A stretch of DNA of 57,004 nt from Opitutaceae bacterium (GTDB taxonomy: Bacteria; Verrucomicrobiota; Verrucomicrobiia; Opitutales; Opitutaceae). The notes beneath the pieces were generated by a model that ran no database searches, was not told where the DNA came from, and was given only the letters and a program-made list of their open reading frames with translations. A program made the translations under genes and the position numbers. The DNA lies in assembly GCA_019455245.1 (NCBI GenBank), contig JACFMR010000015.1, positions 42,568 through 99,571 of the forward strand, written 5' to 3'. This document shows, piece by piece, positions 1 through 8,325 of the stretch (its first letter is position 1; every line of letters begins with the position of its first letter).

Positions 1-1081
1 AGAGTCGGATGCCCGCGCCGCGCGCCGCGGCGGCTTTGAGCGCGGCGATGATTTTGCGGTCGGAGAGATAAAACAACGCGAGGTCGATGCGGTCGCCCGC
101 GCGGGTGGCGGCGAGCGCATCGAGCAGCGCGCGGCGGATGGCGCCCTCGGTGAGCACACGCATTTGCGCGGTCGGCGTGATCGGTTCGACGGCCCGCGAC
201 CGCAGGTGATCGGGCAATTCGGGGAGTGAAGCGTGACCCGACATTTCCAACACGGCCGTTTCCGAGCGCAGCAGGTCCTCGGCGATCGCGCCGCGCACGG
301 TGAAGGCGACGTTACCGTGCGCGCTGCTGCCGTCGTGCGGATTGGCCGACATCACGAGCGCGACGGGTTCGCGACCGTCGCCGGCGCGGCGCGGAGCATC
401 GGCGATGATGACCTTGCGGTGGTTGGCCTTGAAGTTGAGCAAGGCGAACCATGAACGCAGGCCAACTTTGCCGGCATCGGCCGCAAAGGGATGCGGCAGC
501 CAGCCGCCGGGCGAGGTGTCGAAGGGTTTGACTGCCAAACGCCAGAAACCCGACCACAGCGGATTGGAGTCGCGCAACCGGTCGAGGTTAGTGGGGACGA
601 CCGGAATGCCGGCGTCGCGCAGCGCGCGCAACGGGACGGCCTCGCCGCCGCCGTAGGCGTCGTTGACCGGGTCGGTGATCACCAGGATGGTGAGATCAGG
701 GCGGTCCTGTTTGCGGGCGATCAGCGCCGCGGCGACCTCGCGGCTGAGTTGGCGGTGCGCCGTGGCGGCCTGGCCGAGGTAGTCGTTGAAGAGAAAGAGA
801 TCGGCGACGATGAGGTGTTCGGCGTGGGCGATCAGGCGCAGCGCCTCATCGAAGATCTCCTGCCGGATGACGGGACCGTCCGGTCCGGGGAAGGTCACGT
901 CGGTGAGGAACCGCACGTCGCCGGCCGCGACCGCGCGGGCCGGGCCAGTGAAACCGAAACCGTCGGGCAGGGGTTTGAGCCACGCGTGCCAACCGGTGAA
1001 GCCGGCCCAGCCGAGCAACCCGGCCAACAGGAGCCTGCGCCAGAGGCGGGGTTTCGCCGGGGTGGCCGGAGTGCGCTTCAT
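1..1081 (-). CDS. Phospholipase D-like (HKD) family protein, 3' end outside window
   Basis: The frame opens at the ATG at 1081 and runs without a stop through position 1, giving 360 residues; the C-terminus is cut off by the window edge. Residues 16-34 form one hydrophobic N-terminal segment, so the protein is probably exported or membrane anchored. The motif NHRKVIIAD (H221, K223, D228) matches the HxKx4D catalytic signature of the PLD superfamily. A second HKD motif, expected nearer the C-terminus, would lie outside the window. Family members include cardiolipin synthases, phospholipases and nucleases that cleave or transfer phosphodiesters through a phospho-histidine. The segment LIVADLFLFND before the motif resembles cardiolipin synthase-like proteins. 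Substrate unknown. Confidence 0.8.
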   Translation of the reverse strand, partial: MKRTPATPAKPRLWRRLLLAGLLGWAGFTGWHAWLKPLPDGFGFTGPARAVAAGDVRFLTDVTFPGPDGPVIRQEIFDEALRLIAHAEHLIVADLFLFNDYLGQAATAHRQLSREVAAALIARKQDRPDLTILVITDPVNDAYGGGEAVPLRALRDAGIPVVPTNLDRLRDSNPLWSGFWRLAVKPFDTSPGGWLPHPFAADAGKVGLRSWFALLNFKANHRKVIIADAPRRAGDGREPVALVMSANPHDGSSAHGNVAFTVRGAIAEDLLRSETAVLEMSGHASLPELPDHLRSRAVEPITPTAQMRVLTEGAIRRALLDALAATRAGDRIDLALFYLSDRKIIAALKAAAARGAGIRL

Positions 1082-1134
1082 GCGCCCGATCCTGCGCACA
1101 ACCGCTGGCGGTGCCAGCGCGAATGCGTCCGGGG

Positions 1135-1974
1135 TTACGCGCCGGGTGGGCGCAGTTGCTGCTTAAGTTCGGCGAGGTCGTGTTCGAGCCGGGCGATGAG
1201 TTCCGCGGCGCGGGATTCGGGGATGAGCGGCCGGGTGTCCGCGTCGCGCAGCTCCTGCATGGTGGAAACGATGATGCCGATGAAGAGGTTCAGAATGGTG
1301 AAGGTGGCGATGACGATGAACGGCACGAAAATGGTCCAGGCCAGGGGAAACTCCTGCATAAGCGGACGCACGATGCCCATGGACCAGCTTTCCAGGGTCA
1401 TGATCTGGAACAGCGTGTAGAGGCTCGAACCGAGGTCGCCGAACCACTCGGGGAACGCCGCGCCGAAGAGCTTGGTGGTGAGCACGGCAAACGTGTAGAA
1501 AAACACCCCCATGACCGCGACGACCCCGCTGAGCCCGGGGATGGAGTGAAGGAAGGCGGCGACGACCCGGCGCAGCTGCGGCACCACGGTCAGCAGGCGG
1601 AGCACGCGCAACACGCGCAGCGAACGCAGCACGGCCCAGGGGCCGGCGCCGGGGACGAGCGCGAAGCCGATGACGATCAGGTCGAACCAGTTCCAGCCGC
1701 TGCGCCAAAAATGAACGCGATAGGCGACGAGCTTGAGGACCAGTTCGACGCAGAAGATGGCCAGGCACGTTTTGTCGGCGATTTTGAGCCAGAACCCGTG
1801 CTCCGCCATGACGGCGGGCGAGGTTTCAAAACCGAGGATGACCGCGTTGAGCAGGATGACGCCGATGATGACCCCCTGGATGCGGGCGGATTCGACCCAG
1901 TCGGCCAAGCGCAGCCGCCAGGCGGCGACGGTGGGCTGATGCGCACGGAGGGCGAGAAGATCGGATTCACTCAT
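1135..1974 (-). CDS. Voltage-gated sodium channel, NaChBac/NavAb type
   Basis: 279-residue ion_trans protein of the single-domain bacterial Nav family, expected to form homotetrameric voltage-gated cation channels in the inner membrane. S1-S3 occupy about residues 33-105. S4 carries arginines every third position (R117, R120, R123, R126), the voltage sensor. The pore loop holds TLESWSM at 193-199, the selectivity-filter sequence of NavAb-type sodium channels. S6 (about 213-238) is followed by a predicted C-terminal coiled coil (252-275), as in the family. I chose the ATG at 1974 (MSESDLL) because it begins a normal-length N-terminus; an in-frame start at 2010 would add 12 residues of low-complexity sequence. 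Function is known for the family; sodium selectivity here is inferred from the filter. Confidence 0.93.
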   Translation of the reverse strand: MSESDLLALRAHQPTVAAWRLRLADWVESARIQGVIIGVILLNAVILGFETSPAVMAEHGFWLKIADKTCLAIFCVELVLKLVAYRVHFWRSGWNWFDLIVIGFALVPGAGPWAVLRSLRVLRVLRLLTVVPQLRRVVAAFLHSIPGLSGVVAVMGVFFYTFAVLTTKLFGAAFPEWFGDLGSSLYTLFQIMTLESWSMGIVRPLMQEFPLAWTIFVPFIVIATFTILNLFIGIIVSTMQELRDADTRPLIPESRAAELIARLEHDLAELKQQLRPPGA

Positions 1975-2331
1975 GGCCGGCGAAAGTACCGGTCGGCGAC
2001 TTGGGATCAAGCCCGTCCCGATACCTCCGACGCGCCCAGGTCAGACCGATCTTGAAGGCGGCTGTCGGGAGTGCACGGACTGGGTGTAGGCCGACAAAGA
2101 CGGGGTGGTGGTGGGCGGTTCTTGTCGGGCAACGGCATGGGGAGCCGGACACCGATCTCCGGGGCGAGCGGACGTTGAAGGTCGTGACTGATGTGCAGAG
2201 CACAAAGGCAGTCGAGGAGCGAAATCGCCCTCCGACATACTGACTGTTGGTGCCGACAATCTGCCCCACGTCATTTTTCCTGTAAGCATCCATCAGGGAG
2301 ACAGAGCCGGCTCTGCCGTTCCCATCGATGA
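1975..2331. other. Gene-free stretch between channel and sigma-factor gene
   Basis: About 350 bases with no convincing gene. A minus-strand frame crosses it, but its translation has no recognisable motif and it would overlap the start of the channel and the end of the sigma-factor gene. Base composition looks less GC-rich than the surrounding metal-resistance genes. I see no clear terminator or repeat. Confidence 0.5.
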
Positions 2332-3831
2332 CTAGGAAACCGGCGGTGAGGACGGTGTGTGCTTCCATTGCCAAGAACGGGCAAGCAAGACTGTGCCTGC
2401 GCACATTCCTAGGAAAATGACCAGGGGAAGCCGGCGCATCGGCCAGCCGAGCGTCGCATGGCCAGGGGCAGGAGGCCGGATTTCATAGGTCCGGTTTGCC
2501 GCCTGAATGTGGTGATAGGCATCCGCATTCAACGCTCCGATGTAGCGGGTACCGGCGGCGTCAATCTCGATCGTGCGGTTGCCATTGGCCGATTCACTGA
2601 TGATGAGACGGGCGTCGGGATGAGCGGCGATTTCCGTCCAGACCCGGCTGGGGGGAATGGTTACATGCCATTGCGAGTGACTGATGCCGTGGAGAAAGAG
2701 CAGGGCCAGTCCCAGCGTGCCGGCCAGCACCCAGCGCCGGATCGAGCGCGGCCAGCCTGAACCGGGCATGCCCCGTTGTAGTTCCTTGGCACGAATGCGT
2801 TGATGATTCGTGACGGCCCAGATGATCAGCGGCACGCCGATACCGATGTAGAAAAGAACAAGGCAAAGCTGCAGCCCGATCGTGCCGGCGGGAGAATCCT
2901 CCATATGATCTTTCAGCAAGATGACGGGTAGGACAATCAGCAGCAGCCCGGTGGACAGCAACTGCCAGAAGCGAAGGACCCAACGTCGTTCTTTCGCATC
3001 GGCATAGGGAGAGCCCATTTGCCAGCCGGCCATCGCACCGATACCTGACATGAACGCAATGGATGACACGAACCAAAGCACCTGGGCCGAGACGATGGCA
3101 CCGATCGATACCAGCCAAGTCGTGGGCTTGGCGCCCACGGCACTGTGGGTGAAGGTGGCACCTGCTGAGGTCGCAAGCGTCGGACCCAGTGCCGGCAGGA
3201 CGGTCATCACACCGAGTGTGAAAGCCTGTCCGGGTTTGCTGCGTTCCAAAGTGCCTTCAACGAAGGCCAGGACCTGTTCGTGCAGAAGGGTGCGACCGCG
3301 CACGAGACGTTGCTTGACGGCGTCTTCACTCAGCTCGAGAGCCTCGGCAACCTTGCGTACGGATTGCTGCTCGCGGTAATACAAGACCAGTGGCACGCGG
3401 TAGGTTTCAGGGATCCTTTCGAGGGCACGCCAAAGGAGGATCTCCTCTTCGTGGTTGATGGCATGAACGCTGGGTGATGCTTCTGAGGCAACCTTTTCGT
3501 GAGCCGTGGTAAATGGTTCGGCCAAATGCGCCGGCTCACGGCTGACTTGGCGCTGAGAGTTACTGATGAGACGGCGCGCGATGCCACATAACCAAGCCCT
3601 TAGCTTGGCTGGTTCGCGCAAGCCCGAGAGATGCCGCCAAGCGGCAACAAACGTCTCTTGAGCGAGATCTTCGCTGCGGCTGAAGCTTCCGGTGGCGCTG
3701 TATGCGAGTGAACAGATGAGCGACTGATAGCGGGCTACGATAACGCCAAAGGCCTCGCGGTTGCCCGTCAGGCAAGCTTGGACCAGCTCGGAGTCTGGGG
3801 CTGAAGGAGGGGAAGAGGTGGATGATTGCAT
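2332..3831 (-). CDS. ECF sigma factor fused to a multi-pass membrane domain
   Basis: 499 residues. Residues 13-90 form a sigma-70 region 2 (core ending in SEDLAQETFVAAWRHL) and about 128-195 form region 4 with its helix-turn-helix (VRKVAEALELSEDAVKQRL), so the N-terminal 200 residues are an ECF sigma factor. The remaining 300 residues are unlike a classical ECF. They contain about five hydrophobic helices (near 235-260, 283-305, 317-340, 367-385 and 470-488) with a soluble, probably extracytoplasmic, stretch at 390-465. This suggests a membrane-tethered sigma factor whose own C-terminal part may sense a signal and hold or release the DNA-binding part, in place of a separate anti-sigma factor. 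That mechanism is inference. No partner gene is adjacent. Confidence 0.85.
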   Translation of the reverse strand: MQSSTSSPPSAPDSELVQACLTGNREAFGVIVARYQSLICSLAYSATGSFSRSEDLAQETFVAAWRHLSGLREPAKLRAWLCGIARRLISNSQRQVSREPAHLAEPFTTAHEKVASEASPSVHAINHEEEILLWRALERIPETYRVPLVLYYREQQSVRKVAEALELSEDAVKQRLVRGRTLLHEQVLAFVEGTLERSKPGQAFTLGVMTVLPALGPTLATSAGATFTHSAVGAKPTTWLVSIGAIVSAQVLWFVSSIAFMSGIGAMAGWQMGSPYADAKERRWVLRFWQLLSTGLLLIVLPVILLKDHMEDSPAGTIGLQLCLVLFYIGIGVPLIIWAVTNHQRIRAKELQRGMPGSGWPRSIRRWVLAGTLGLALLFLHGISHSQWHVTIPPSRVWTEIAAHPDARLIISESANGNRTIEIDAAGTRYIGALNADAYHHIQAANRTYEIRPPAPGHATLGWPMRRLPLVIFLGMCAGTVLLARSWQWKHTPSSPPVS

Positions 3832-4017
3832 GGCACCATTCCAGTGGCGACATCAGGCAGACTGGTGACAGGATTTGGGTGCAAAATCAGGGGAATAACA
3901 TCCACCACATTTTTCCCCGATTGCGCCTTGTGCTGCAAGGCCAGGTTCAAGGTTGATCCAACTGATGACCAACTGAGCGGTCCACTGGATCTCGTTCAGG
4001 CCAAGCCCCCGCCACGC

Positions 4018-4101
4018 TCAGGCCAGCCAGGCCCTGAAGGCTTCGGTCAGGGCGGGGCGGCCCGGGGACGGCCGATGAAGACGAGGGTTCTGGCGCGGGG
4101 C
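4018..4101 (-). pseudogene. Degenerate second copy of the CobW-gene 3' end
   Basis: These 84 bases closely match the last 84-87 bases of the CobW-family gene that ends at 4808. Both contain the stop codon and the blocks encoding ALTEAFRA-LA and TLVFIG. The copy has lost bases relative to the intact gene (two just after the codons for PRQN and one further on), so the reading frame is broken. Similarity continues past the stop codon into flanking sequence (a shared gccaagccc block at about 4003 and 4788). It is a direct repeat in the same orientation as the intact gene and ends 3 bases from the stop codon of the nucleotidyltransferase gene. Confidence 0.85.
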
Positions 4102-4104
4102 GCC

Positions 4105-4587
4105 TCAGCCTTGGGCGCGTTTGGCGGCGATGGCGCGCAATTCCTTGGCGGCCAGCAGGTCTTTCTCGCGACCGAGGGCTTCCTTGGCGGCGATGAGGTC
4201 TTCGAGGGAAATGACCGCGCATTGGCGTCCGAAGATCGGCAATTCCACGGCGTTTTGGCGGAGGCGGGAGTATTCCCCGATGCCCAACACGTTTGAGAGC
4301 ACATCCATGATACCGTGGTCGGTTTCGAGGTGGAGGTTATGAAGCGGGGAGCCGATCGCAGGCACCTCGAGAAACGAAAGTTTCTTGTGCGTCATGCGAT
4401 GCACGGGGTGCAGATCGGCAAACGCCTGACGAAGCTTGGCGATGGTTTCGGATGTGAGCACGGTACAGATGTCGAGATCGTTGGTGACCAGACTGGAGCC
4501 GTGAAGCACGCCTGCGTAGCCGCCAATCACAACAAAATCGATTTGCGCGTCAGCGAGCCTTTGCAGGAGCAGGCGCAGATTGTGCAT
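4105..4587 (-). CDS. Small nucleotidyltransferase (MNT/AbiEii-like fold)
   Basis: 160 residues. The motif GGYAGVLHG followed by TNDLDI (GG at 22-23, D37 and D39) fits the hG[G/S]...Dh[D/E]h signature of the polymerase-beta-type nucleotidyltransferase superfamily. The closest kinds I know are stand-alone small nucleotidyltransferases, some of which are toxins or antitoxins that transfer a nucleotide to a partner protein or tRNA. The C-terminal 30 residues are helical and Lys/Glu/Ala-rich. The gene overlaps the preceding 68-codon gene by 38 bases, so the two are almost certainly co-expressed. It ends directly against a degenerate copy of the neighbouring CobW 3' end, a sign of recent insertion. 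Substrate unknown; a toxin-antitoxin role is speculation. Confidence 0.75.
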   Translation of the reverse strand: MHNLRLLLQRLADAQIDFVVIGGYAGVLHGSSLVTNDLDICTVLTSETIAKLRQAFADLHPVHRMTHKKLSFLEVPAIGSPLHNLHLETDHGIMDVLSNVLGIGEYSRLRQNAVELPIFGRQCAVISLEDLIAAKEALGREKDLLAAKELRAIAAKRAQG

Positions 4588-4756
4588 GGAAGGACTCGCC
4601 TGCTTTTCTCAATTCCTGGGCAAGCTCCAGCGCCGCGTCATGGCGCAGGAGCCGTTCTTCGATAGACAGGGCCAAGTTGCACTCAACCAAGTTCAAATCG
4701 AAGCCCGCGCGCTCGGCGGCGGCGATGGCGGGGTCGATCGGAGGAGAGGCTGGCAT
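4550..4756 (-). CDS. Small conserved-type protein paired with nucleotidyltransferase
   Basis: 68 residues, overlapping the start of the nucleotidyltransferase gene in another frame. The central part (FDLNLVECNLALSIEERLLR, then an acidic helix ending AQELRKAG) resembles a short helical protein type that I recall in front of nucleotidyltransferase genes in Planctomycetes and Verrucomicrobia, with a pattern like LxxNLxLxxEERLxxLxxLxxFAxELRxAG. No catalytic motif, signal peptide or membrane segment is visible. The overlap implies translational coupling and a protein partner role. It is not a HEPN domain, so the pair is not a standard HEPN-MNT module. Confidence 0.6.
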   Translation of the reverse strand: MPASPPIDPAIAAAERAGFDLNLVECNLALSIEERLLRHDAALELAQELRKAGESFHAQSAPAPAKAR

Positions 4757-4807
4757 GGAAAGAGGACTAATTACGTCGGTGCTTTACGCCAAGCCCGTTC
4801 GTCCTGC

Positions 4808-6229
4808 TCAGGCCAGACAGGCCCTGAACGCCTCGGTCAGGGCGGGGCGGTCGAGGTTTTTGCCGATGAAGACGAGGGTGTTCTGGCGGGGCTCGCCGGC
4901 GGTCCACTCGCGGTCGAACTTGGCGTCGAAGAGCATGTGCACGCCCTGGAAGACGAGGCGCTTGTTGGTGCCCTTGACGGCGAGCACGCCCTTCATGCGG
5001 TAGATGTCGCCGCCCTTCACGCGGAGCAGTTCGCTGATCCAGTCGTTGAGGCGCTTGCCGTCGAGGTCGCCGGGCACGCTGATGCCGACGGAGGTGACGC
5101 TGTCGTTGTGGGTGTGGGCGGCGTGGAAATCCTGCTGCCAGACGGGCTTCACGATTTCACCGTCCTGATAGATGTGCAGCGGGTGTTCGCCGCAGCCTTC
5201 GAACACAAGGTAGTGGCCGTCGTGCGCGACTTTGAGGGGGTATTTGCCGTTGCCTTCTCGGAGGAGCAGGCGGTTGAGCGAGGCGCCGGGCACGACGGGG
5301 TCGCCATCCTGCAGGCGGGTTTCCCAGTCGGAGAAGACGGTGACGGCGGCGTCGATGGCGGTGGCTGTAGCCGGGTTCGTAGAACCCGGTTGTCCGGGGT
5401 CGGCGACTCCGGCTACCGGCATGATCACGACGTCGAGTTCGTTCTCGTTGTGATCGTGGTGGTGGTCGTGATCGCAGCCTTCGTGGCTGTGGTCGTGCTC
5501 ATGATCGTCGTCGTGGCCGATGACGAGTTCGTGCGTGCCGGCCTTGAGCGGGTAGGCCCCGGCCCACTCGAAGGGGTATTCGGTGTCGAGGAACTGCGGG
5601 TCGAGCTCGGTGGCGCGCGAGAGATTGAAACCGCCGACGTCGAGCACGCGGTCGAGCGGCAGGTCGCAGTTCTGCGTGCGATGGATTTTGGCGACGGCAT
5701 TCATGCCGCGGATGCGGGTTTCCAGCGCGTCGAGCTCGGCCGGGGTGACGAGCTCGGTCTTGTTGAGCAAAATGACGTCGGCAAAGGCGACCTGCTTTTG
5801 GGCCTCGTCCTCCAGGTCGAGGTGTTGAAGCACGTGCTTCGAGTCCACGACGGTGACGATGGCGTCGAGTCGGAAGCGGGTCTTCATCTCGTCGTCGGTG
5901 AAGAACGTCTGCGCGACGGGCGCGGGGTTGGCGAGGCCGGTGGTTTCGATGAGGATGGCGTCGAGCCGGTCCTTGCGCTTGAGCAGGCGGCCGAGGATGC
6001 GGATGAGGTCGCCGCGCACGGTGCAGCAGATGCAGCCGTTGTTCATCTCGAAGATTTCCTCGTCGCTCTGGATGACGAGCTGGTTGTCCACGCCGACCTC
6101 ACCGAACTCGTTCTCGATGACGGCGATCTTTTTGCCGTGCTGCTCGGTGAGGATGCGGTTGAGCAGCGTGGTTTTGCCGGCGCCGAGGAAGCCGGTGAGG
6201 ACGGTGACAGGAATGGCGGACGTGGACAT
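4808..6229 (-). CDS. CobW/COG0523-family metal GTPase with His-rich loop
   Basis: 473 residues. Walker A GFLGAGKT is at 13-20, the metal-binding GCICC at 65-69, and the switch/guanine-recognition segments (ETTGLANP, NKTE) follow. The family couples GTP hydrolysis to insertion or trafficking of zinc, cobalt or nickel. The linker at 239-261 is extremely rich in His and Asp (HDDDHEHDHSHEG and HDHHHDH), a likely metal-binding tail, and the CobW C-terminal domain follows (about 330-470). Residues 272-289 are encoded by a paired palindromic repeat inserted in frame. The ATG at 6229 is used because Walker A begins 12 residues later; an upstream in-frame start would add 13 residues. It lies 35 bases after the P-type ATPase gene, so probably in the same operon. 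The closing 28 codons are duplicated downstream. Confidence 0.92.
   Translation of the reverse strand: MSTSAIPVTVLTGFLGAGKTTLLNRILTEQHGKKIAVIENEFGEVGVDNQLVIQSDEEIFEMNNGCICCTVRGDLIRILGRLLKRKDRLDAILIETTGLANPAPVAQTFFTDDEMKTRFRLDAIVTVVDSKHVLQHLDLEDEAQKQVAFADVILLNKTELVTPAELDALETRIRGMNAVAKIHRTQNCDLPLDRVLDVGGFNLSRATELDPQFLDTEYPFEWAGAYPLKAGTHELVIGHDDDHEHDHSHEGCDHDHHHDHNENELDVVIMPVAGVADPGQPGSTNPATATAIDAAVTVFSDWETRLQDGDPVVPGASLNRLLLREGNGKYPLKVAHDGHYLVFEGCGEHPLHIYQDGEIVKPVWQQDFHAAHTHNDSVTSVGISVPGDLDGKRLNDWISELLRVKGGDIYRMKGVLAVKGTNKRLVFQGVHMLFDAKFDREWTAGEPRQNTLVFIGKNLDRPALTEAFRACLA
5367..5416. repeat. Paired palindromic repeat inside the CobW-family gene
   Basis: Two 23-base palindromic units in inverted orientation (5367-5389 and 5394-5416) separated by 4 bases. 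Each begins, reading outward-in, with GTAGCC and has a G/C stem (CCGGGTTC/GAACCCGG in the first). The insert is in frame and adds 18 residues between the His-rich loop and the C-terminal domain. Confidence 0.85.
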
Positions 6230-6264
6230 GGGAAAGGAGCACTGTCTGCAGCCGGCCCGGCGCG

Positions 6265-8241
6265 TCAAGCGGCGGGGCGGTTTGTCGCGGGCGTCCGCAG
6301 CAACCGCAGGGCGTTGGCGACGACCAAGAGTGTGGCGCCGGTGTCGGCCATGATGGCGAGCCAGAGACTGGTATAACCGGTGAGGGCGAGGATCAGGAAG
6401 AGAACCTTGAGGCCGACGGCGAACGCGATGTTGAAACGGATGATGCCGAGGGTGCGCCGGCCGAGGCGGATGGTCTCGGCAATCTTGCCGAGATCGTCCG
6501 CCATGAGCGCGATGTCCGCGGTCTCGATGGCGGCGTCGGTGCCGGCGGCGCCCATCGCGATGCCGACGGTGGCGGTGGCCATGGCGGGAGCGTCGTTCAC
6601 GCCGTCGCCGACCATGCCCACCAGACCGTGACGAGCCTGAAGGGTCTTGATCGCGGCGACCTTGTCGTCGGGCAACAGATCGCCGTGCGCCTCGTCGATG
6701 CCGACCTGCCGGGCGATGTGGTCCACCGTGCGCTGGTTGTCGCCGCTGAGCATGACAATCTGGGCGACGCCGGCCGCGTGCAGCGCACGGATGGCATCGG
6801 CGGCATCGGATCGCACGGAGTCTCCGATTGCGATGATGCCGATGACCTCGCCCGCGCAGTCATCATGCGGTCGGTGGCCGACAACCACGACCGACAGGCC
6901 CTGTTCTTCGATGGCGGCGAGCCGGCGTTCGATCGTCTCCGAGCAGACGCCAAGTCCGTGGGTGAAATGGTGGTTGCCGACGAACCAGGCGTGTCCGTCG
7001 ATACGGCCCTCGGCGCCGCGGCCGCCGTGCGCGCGGTATTTGTCCGCCCGGGGAAAGATCACGCCGCGCTCGCGCGCATGCTCGACGATGGCCTTGGCCA
7101 GCGGGTGGGCTGAATGTACGTCGATCGCCGCGGCGATGCGCAGGACGTCCTCCGCCTTGGCGGTGCCGAGACTCTGCACATCCTGCACCCGCGGCCGGCC
7201 CTCGGTGACGGTGCCGGTCTTGTCCACGGCCAGGGCGCGAAGTTTGCCGATGGCCTCGAGATGGGCACCGCCTTTCACGAGCACGCCGCGCCGCGTCAGC
7301 GCGGTAAGGCCCGCAACGATGCTCACCGGCGTCGAAATGACCAGGGCGCAGGGGCAGGCAATGATGAGCAAGACGCAGGCGCGATAAAGCCAGACCGCCC
7401 ACTCGCCGCCGAAAAGCAGCGGCGGGGCCAGGAACACGAGCAGCGCCAGCACCGTGACCAGCGGGGTGTAGTAATGCGCGAAACGGTCGACGAAACGCTG
7501 CAGCGGCGCCTGCTGCTCCTGCGCCTGCTGCACGAGCCGGATGATGCGCGCGAGCGTGGTGTCGCCGGCGGCCTTGCTGACGCGGATCTCCAGTGCGCCG
7601 CCGCCGTTGATGGTGCCGGCGAAGACCGGATCGCCGGGCGCCTTGTCCACCGGCACGGATTCGCCGGTGATGGGCGCCTGATTGACCGGTGATTCGCCGG
7701 TGACGACCACGCCATCGAGCGGGATTTTCATGCCGGACCGCACCGCCACGGTTTCGCCCGGCCGGACGGTGTCCACCGGCACATCGGCATAGTGACCGTC
7801 GCGGCAGACCGTGGCGGAGTCGGGGGCGACTTCGAGCAACGCTGCCGTGGCGCGATGCGCCCGGCGGTCGGCCCAGCCTTCGAGCCATTCGGCCACGCCG
7901 AACAACAACACGACGGTGGCGGCCTCGGCCCATTCGCCGATGATCGCGGCGCCTGCGACCGCGATGGCCATGAGCAGATTGATGTTGGGCCGCAGGGCGA
8001 GCAGCGCGCGCCACGCGCCGGGCAGCAACATCCAACCGCCGGCGACGATGGCGACGACGAAGGCGGCGGTGGAAGCGGGTTCGAACCCGGTCCAGCGCAA
8101 CCCGAGGCCGGCGGCGGTCAGAATGCCGGCCAGCCAGAGGCTGCGGTCCGCCCAAGGATTGCCGTGGTCATGATCGCAACCGCAACCGCCGTGGTCGCAG
8201 TGATCGTGCCCGTGGTCTTCGTGGTGGTGGTGATGGCTCAT
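6265..8241 (-). CDS. Heavy-metal P1B-type ATPase (Zn/Cd/Co class), His-rich N-terminus
   Basis: 658 residues. The N-terminus (1-27) is a His/Cys-rich tail (MSHHHHHEDHGHDH, then CGC) and replaces the usual HMA domain. The canonical landmarks follow in order: TGES actuator loop, transmembrane ACPCAL metal site, DKTGT phosphorylation site, an HP dipeptide (SAHPLAKA) in the nucleotide-binding domain, and GDGVNDAP hinge. The final helix ends with MADTGATLLVVANALRLL, typical of Zn2+/Cd2+/Pb2+ exporters rather than Cu+ pumps. It should export divalent metal from the cytoplasm at the expense of ATP. The start at 8241 puts the His-rich tail first; an upstream start would add 10 residues. It sits between the exported His-rich protein and the CobW-type GTPase. 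Confidence 0.93.
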   Translation of the reverse strand: MSHHHHHEDHGHDHCDHGGCGCDHDHGNPWADRSLWLAGILTAAGLGLRWTGFEPASTAAFVVAIVAGGWMLLPGAWRALLALRPNINLLMAIAVAGAAIIGEWAEAATVVLLFGVAEWLEGWADRRAHRATAALLEVAPDSATVCRDGHYADVPVDTVRPGETVAVRSGMKIPLDGVVVTGESPVNQAPITGESVPVDKAPGDPVFAGTINGGGALEIRVSKAAGDTTLARIIRLVQQAQEQQAPLQRFVDRFAHYYTPLVTVLALLVFLAPPLLFGGEWAVWLYRACVLLIIACPCALVISTPVSIVAGLTALTRRGVLVKGGAHLEAIGKLRALAVDKTGTVTEGRPRVQDVQSLGTAKAEDVLRIAAAIDVHSAHPLAKAIVEHARERGVIFPRADKYRAHGGRGAEGRIDGHAWFVGNHHFTHGLGVCSETIERRLAAIEEQGLSVVVVGHRPHDDCAGEVIGIIAIGDSVRSDAADAIRALHAAGVAQIVMLSGDNQRTVDHIARQVGIDEAHGDLLPDDKVAAIKTLQARHGLVGMVGDGVNDAPAMATATVGIAMGAAGTDAAIETADIALMADDLGKIAETIRLGRRTLGIIRFNIAFAVGLKVLFLILALTGYTSLWLAIMADTGATLLVVANALRLLRTPATNRPAA

Positions 8242-8325
8242 GCGGTTTGACGGCGGATGGACGACTTTCATTCAACCCGGCCGGCGGCACAAGCGCGGGT
8301 TGCGGCGCGCGGACCGGCGGGCGGT

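Noticed and set aside
1967..2404. 145-codon minus-strand frame between sigma-factor and channel genes
   Set aside because: Overlaps both neighbours and shows no motif, signal peptide or ribosome-binding site.
8075..8097. gggttcgaaccc, a tRNA T-loop-like sequence
   Set aside because: It lies within the coding sequence of the P-type ATPase and no acceptor, D or anticodon stems surround it.
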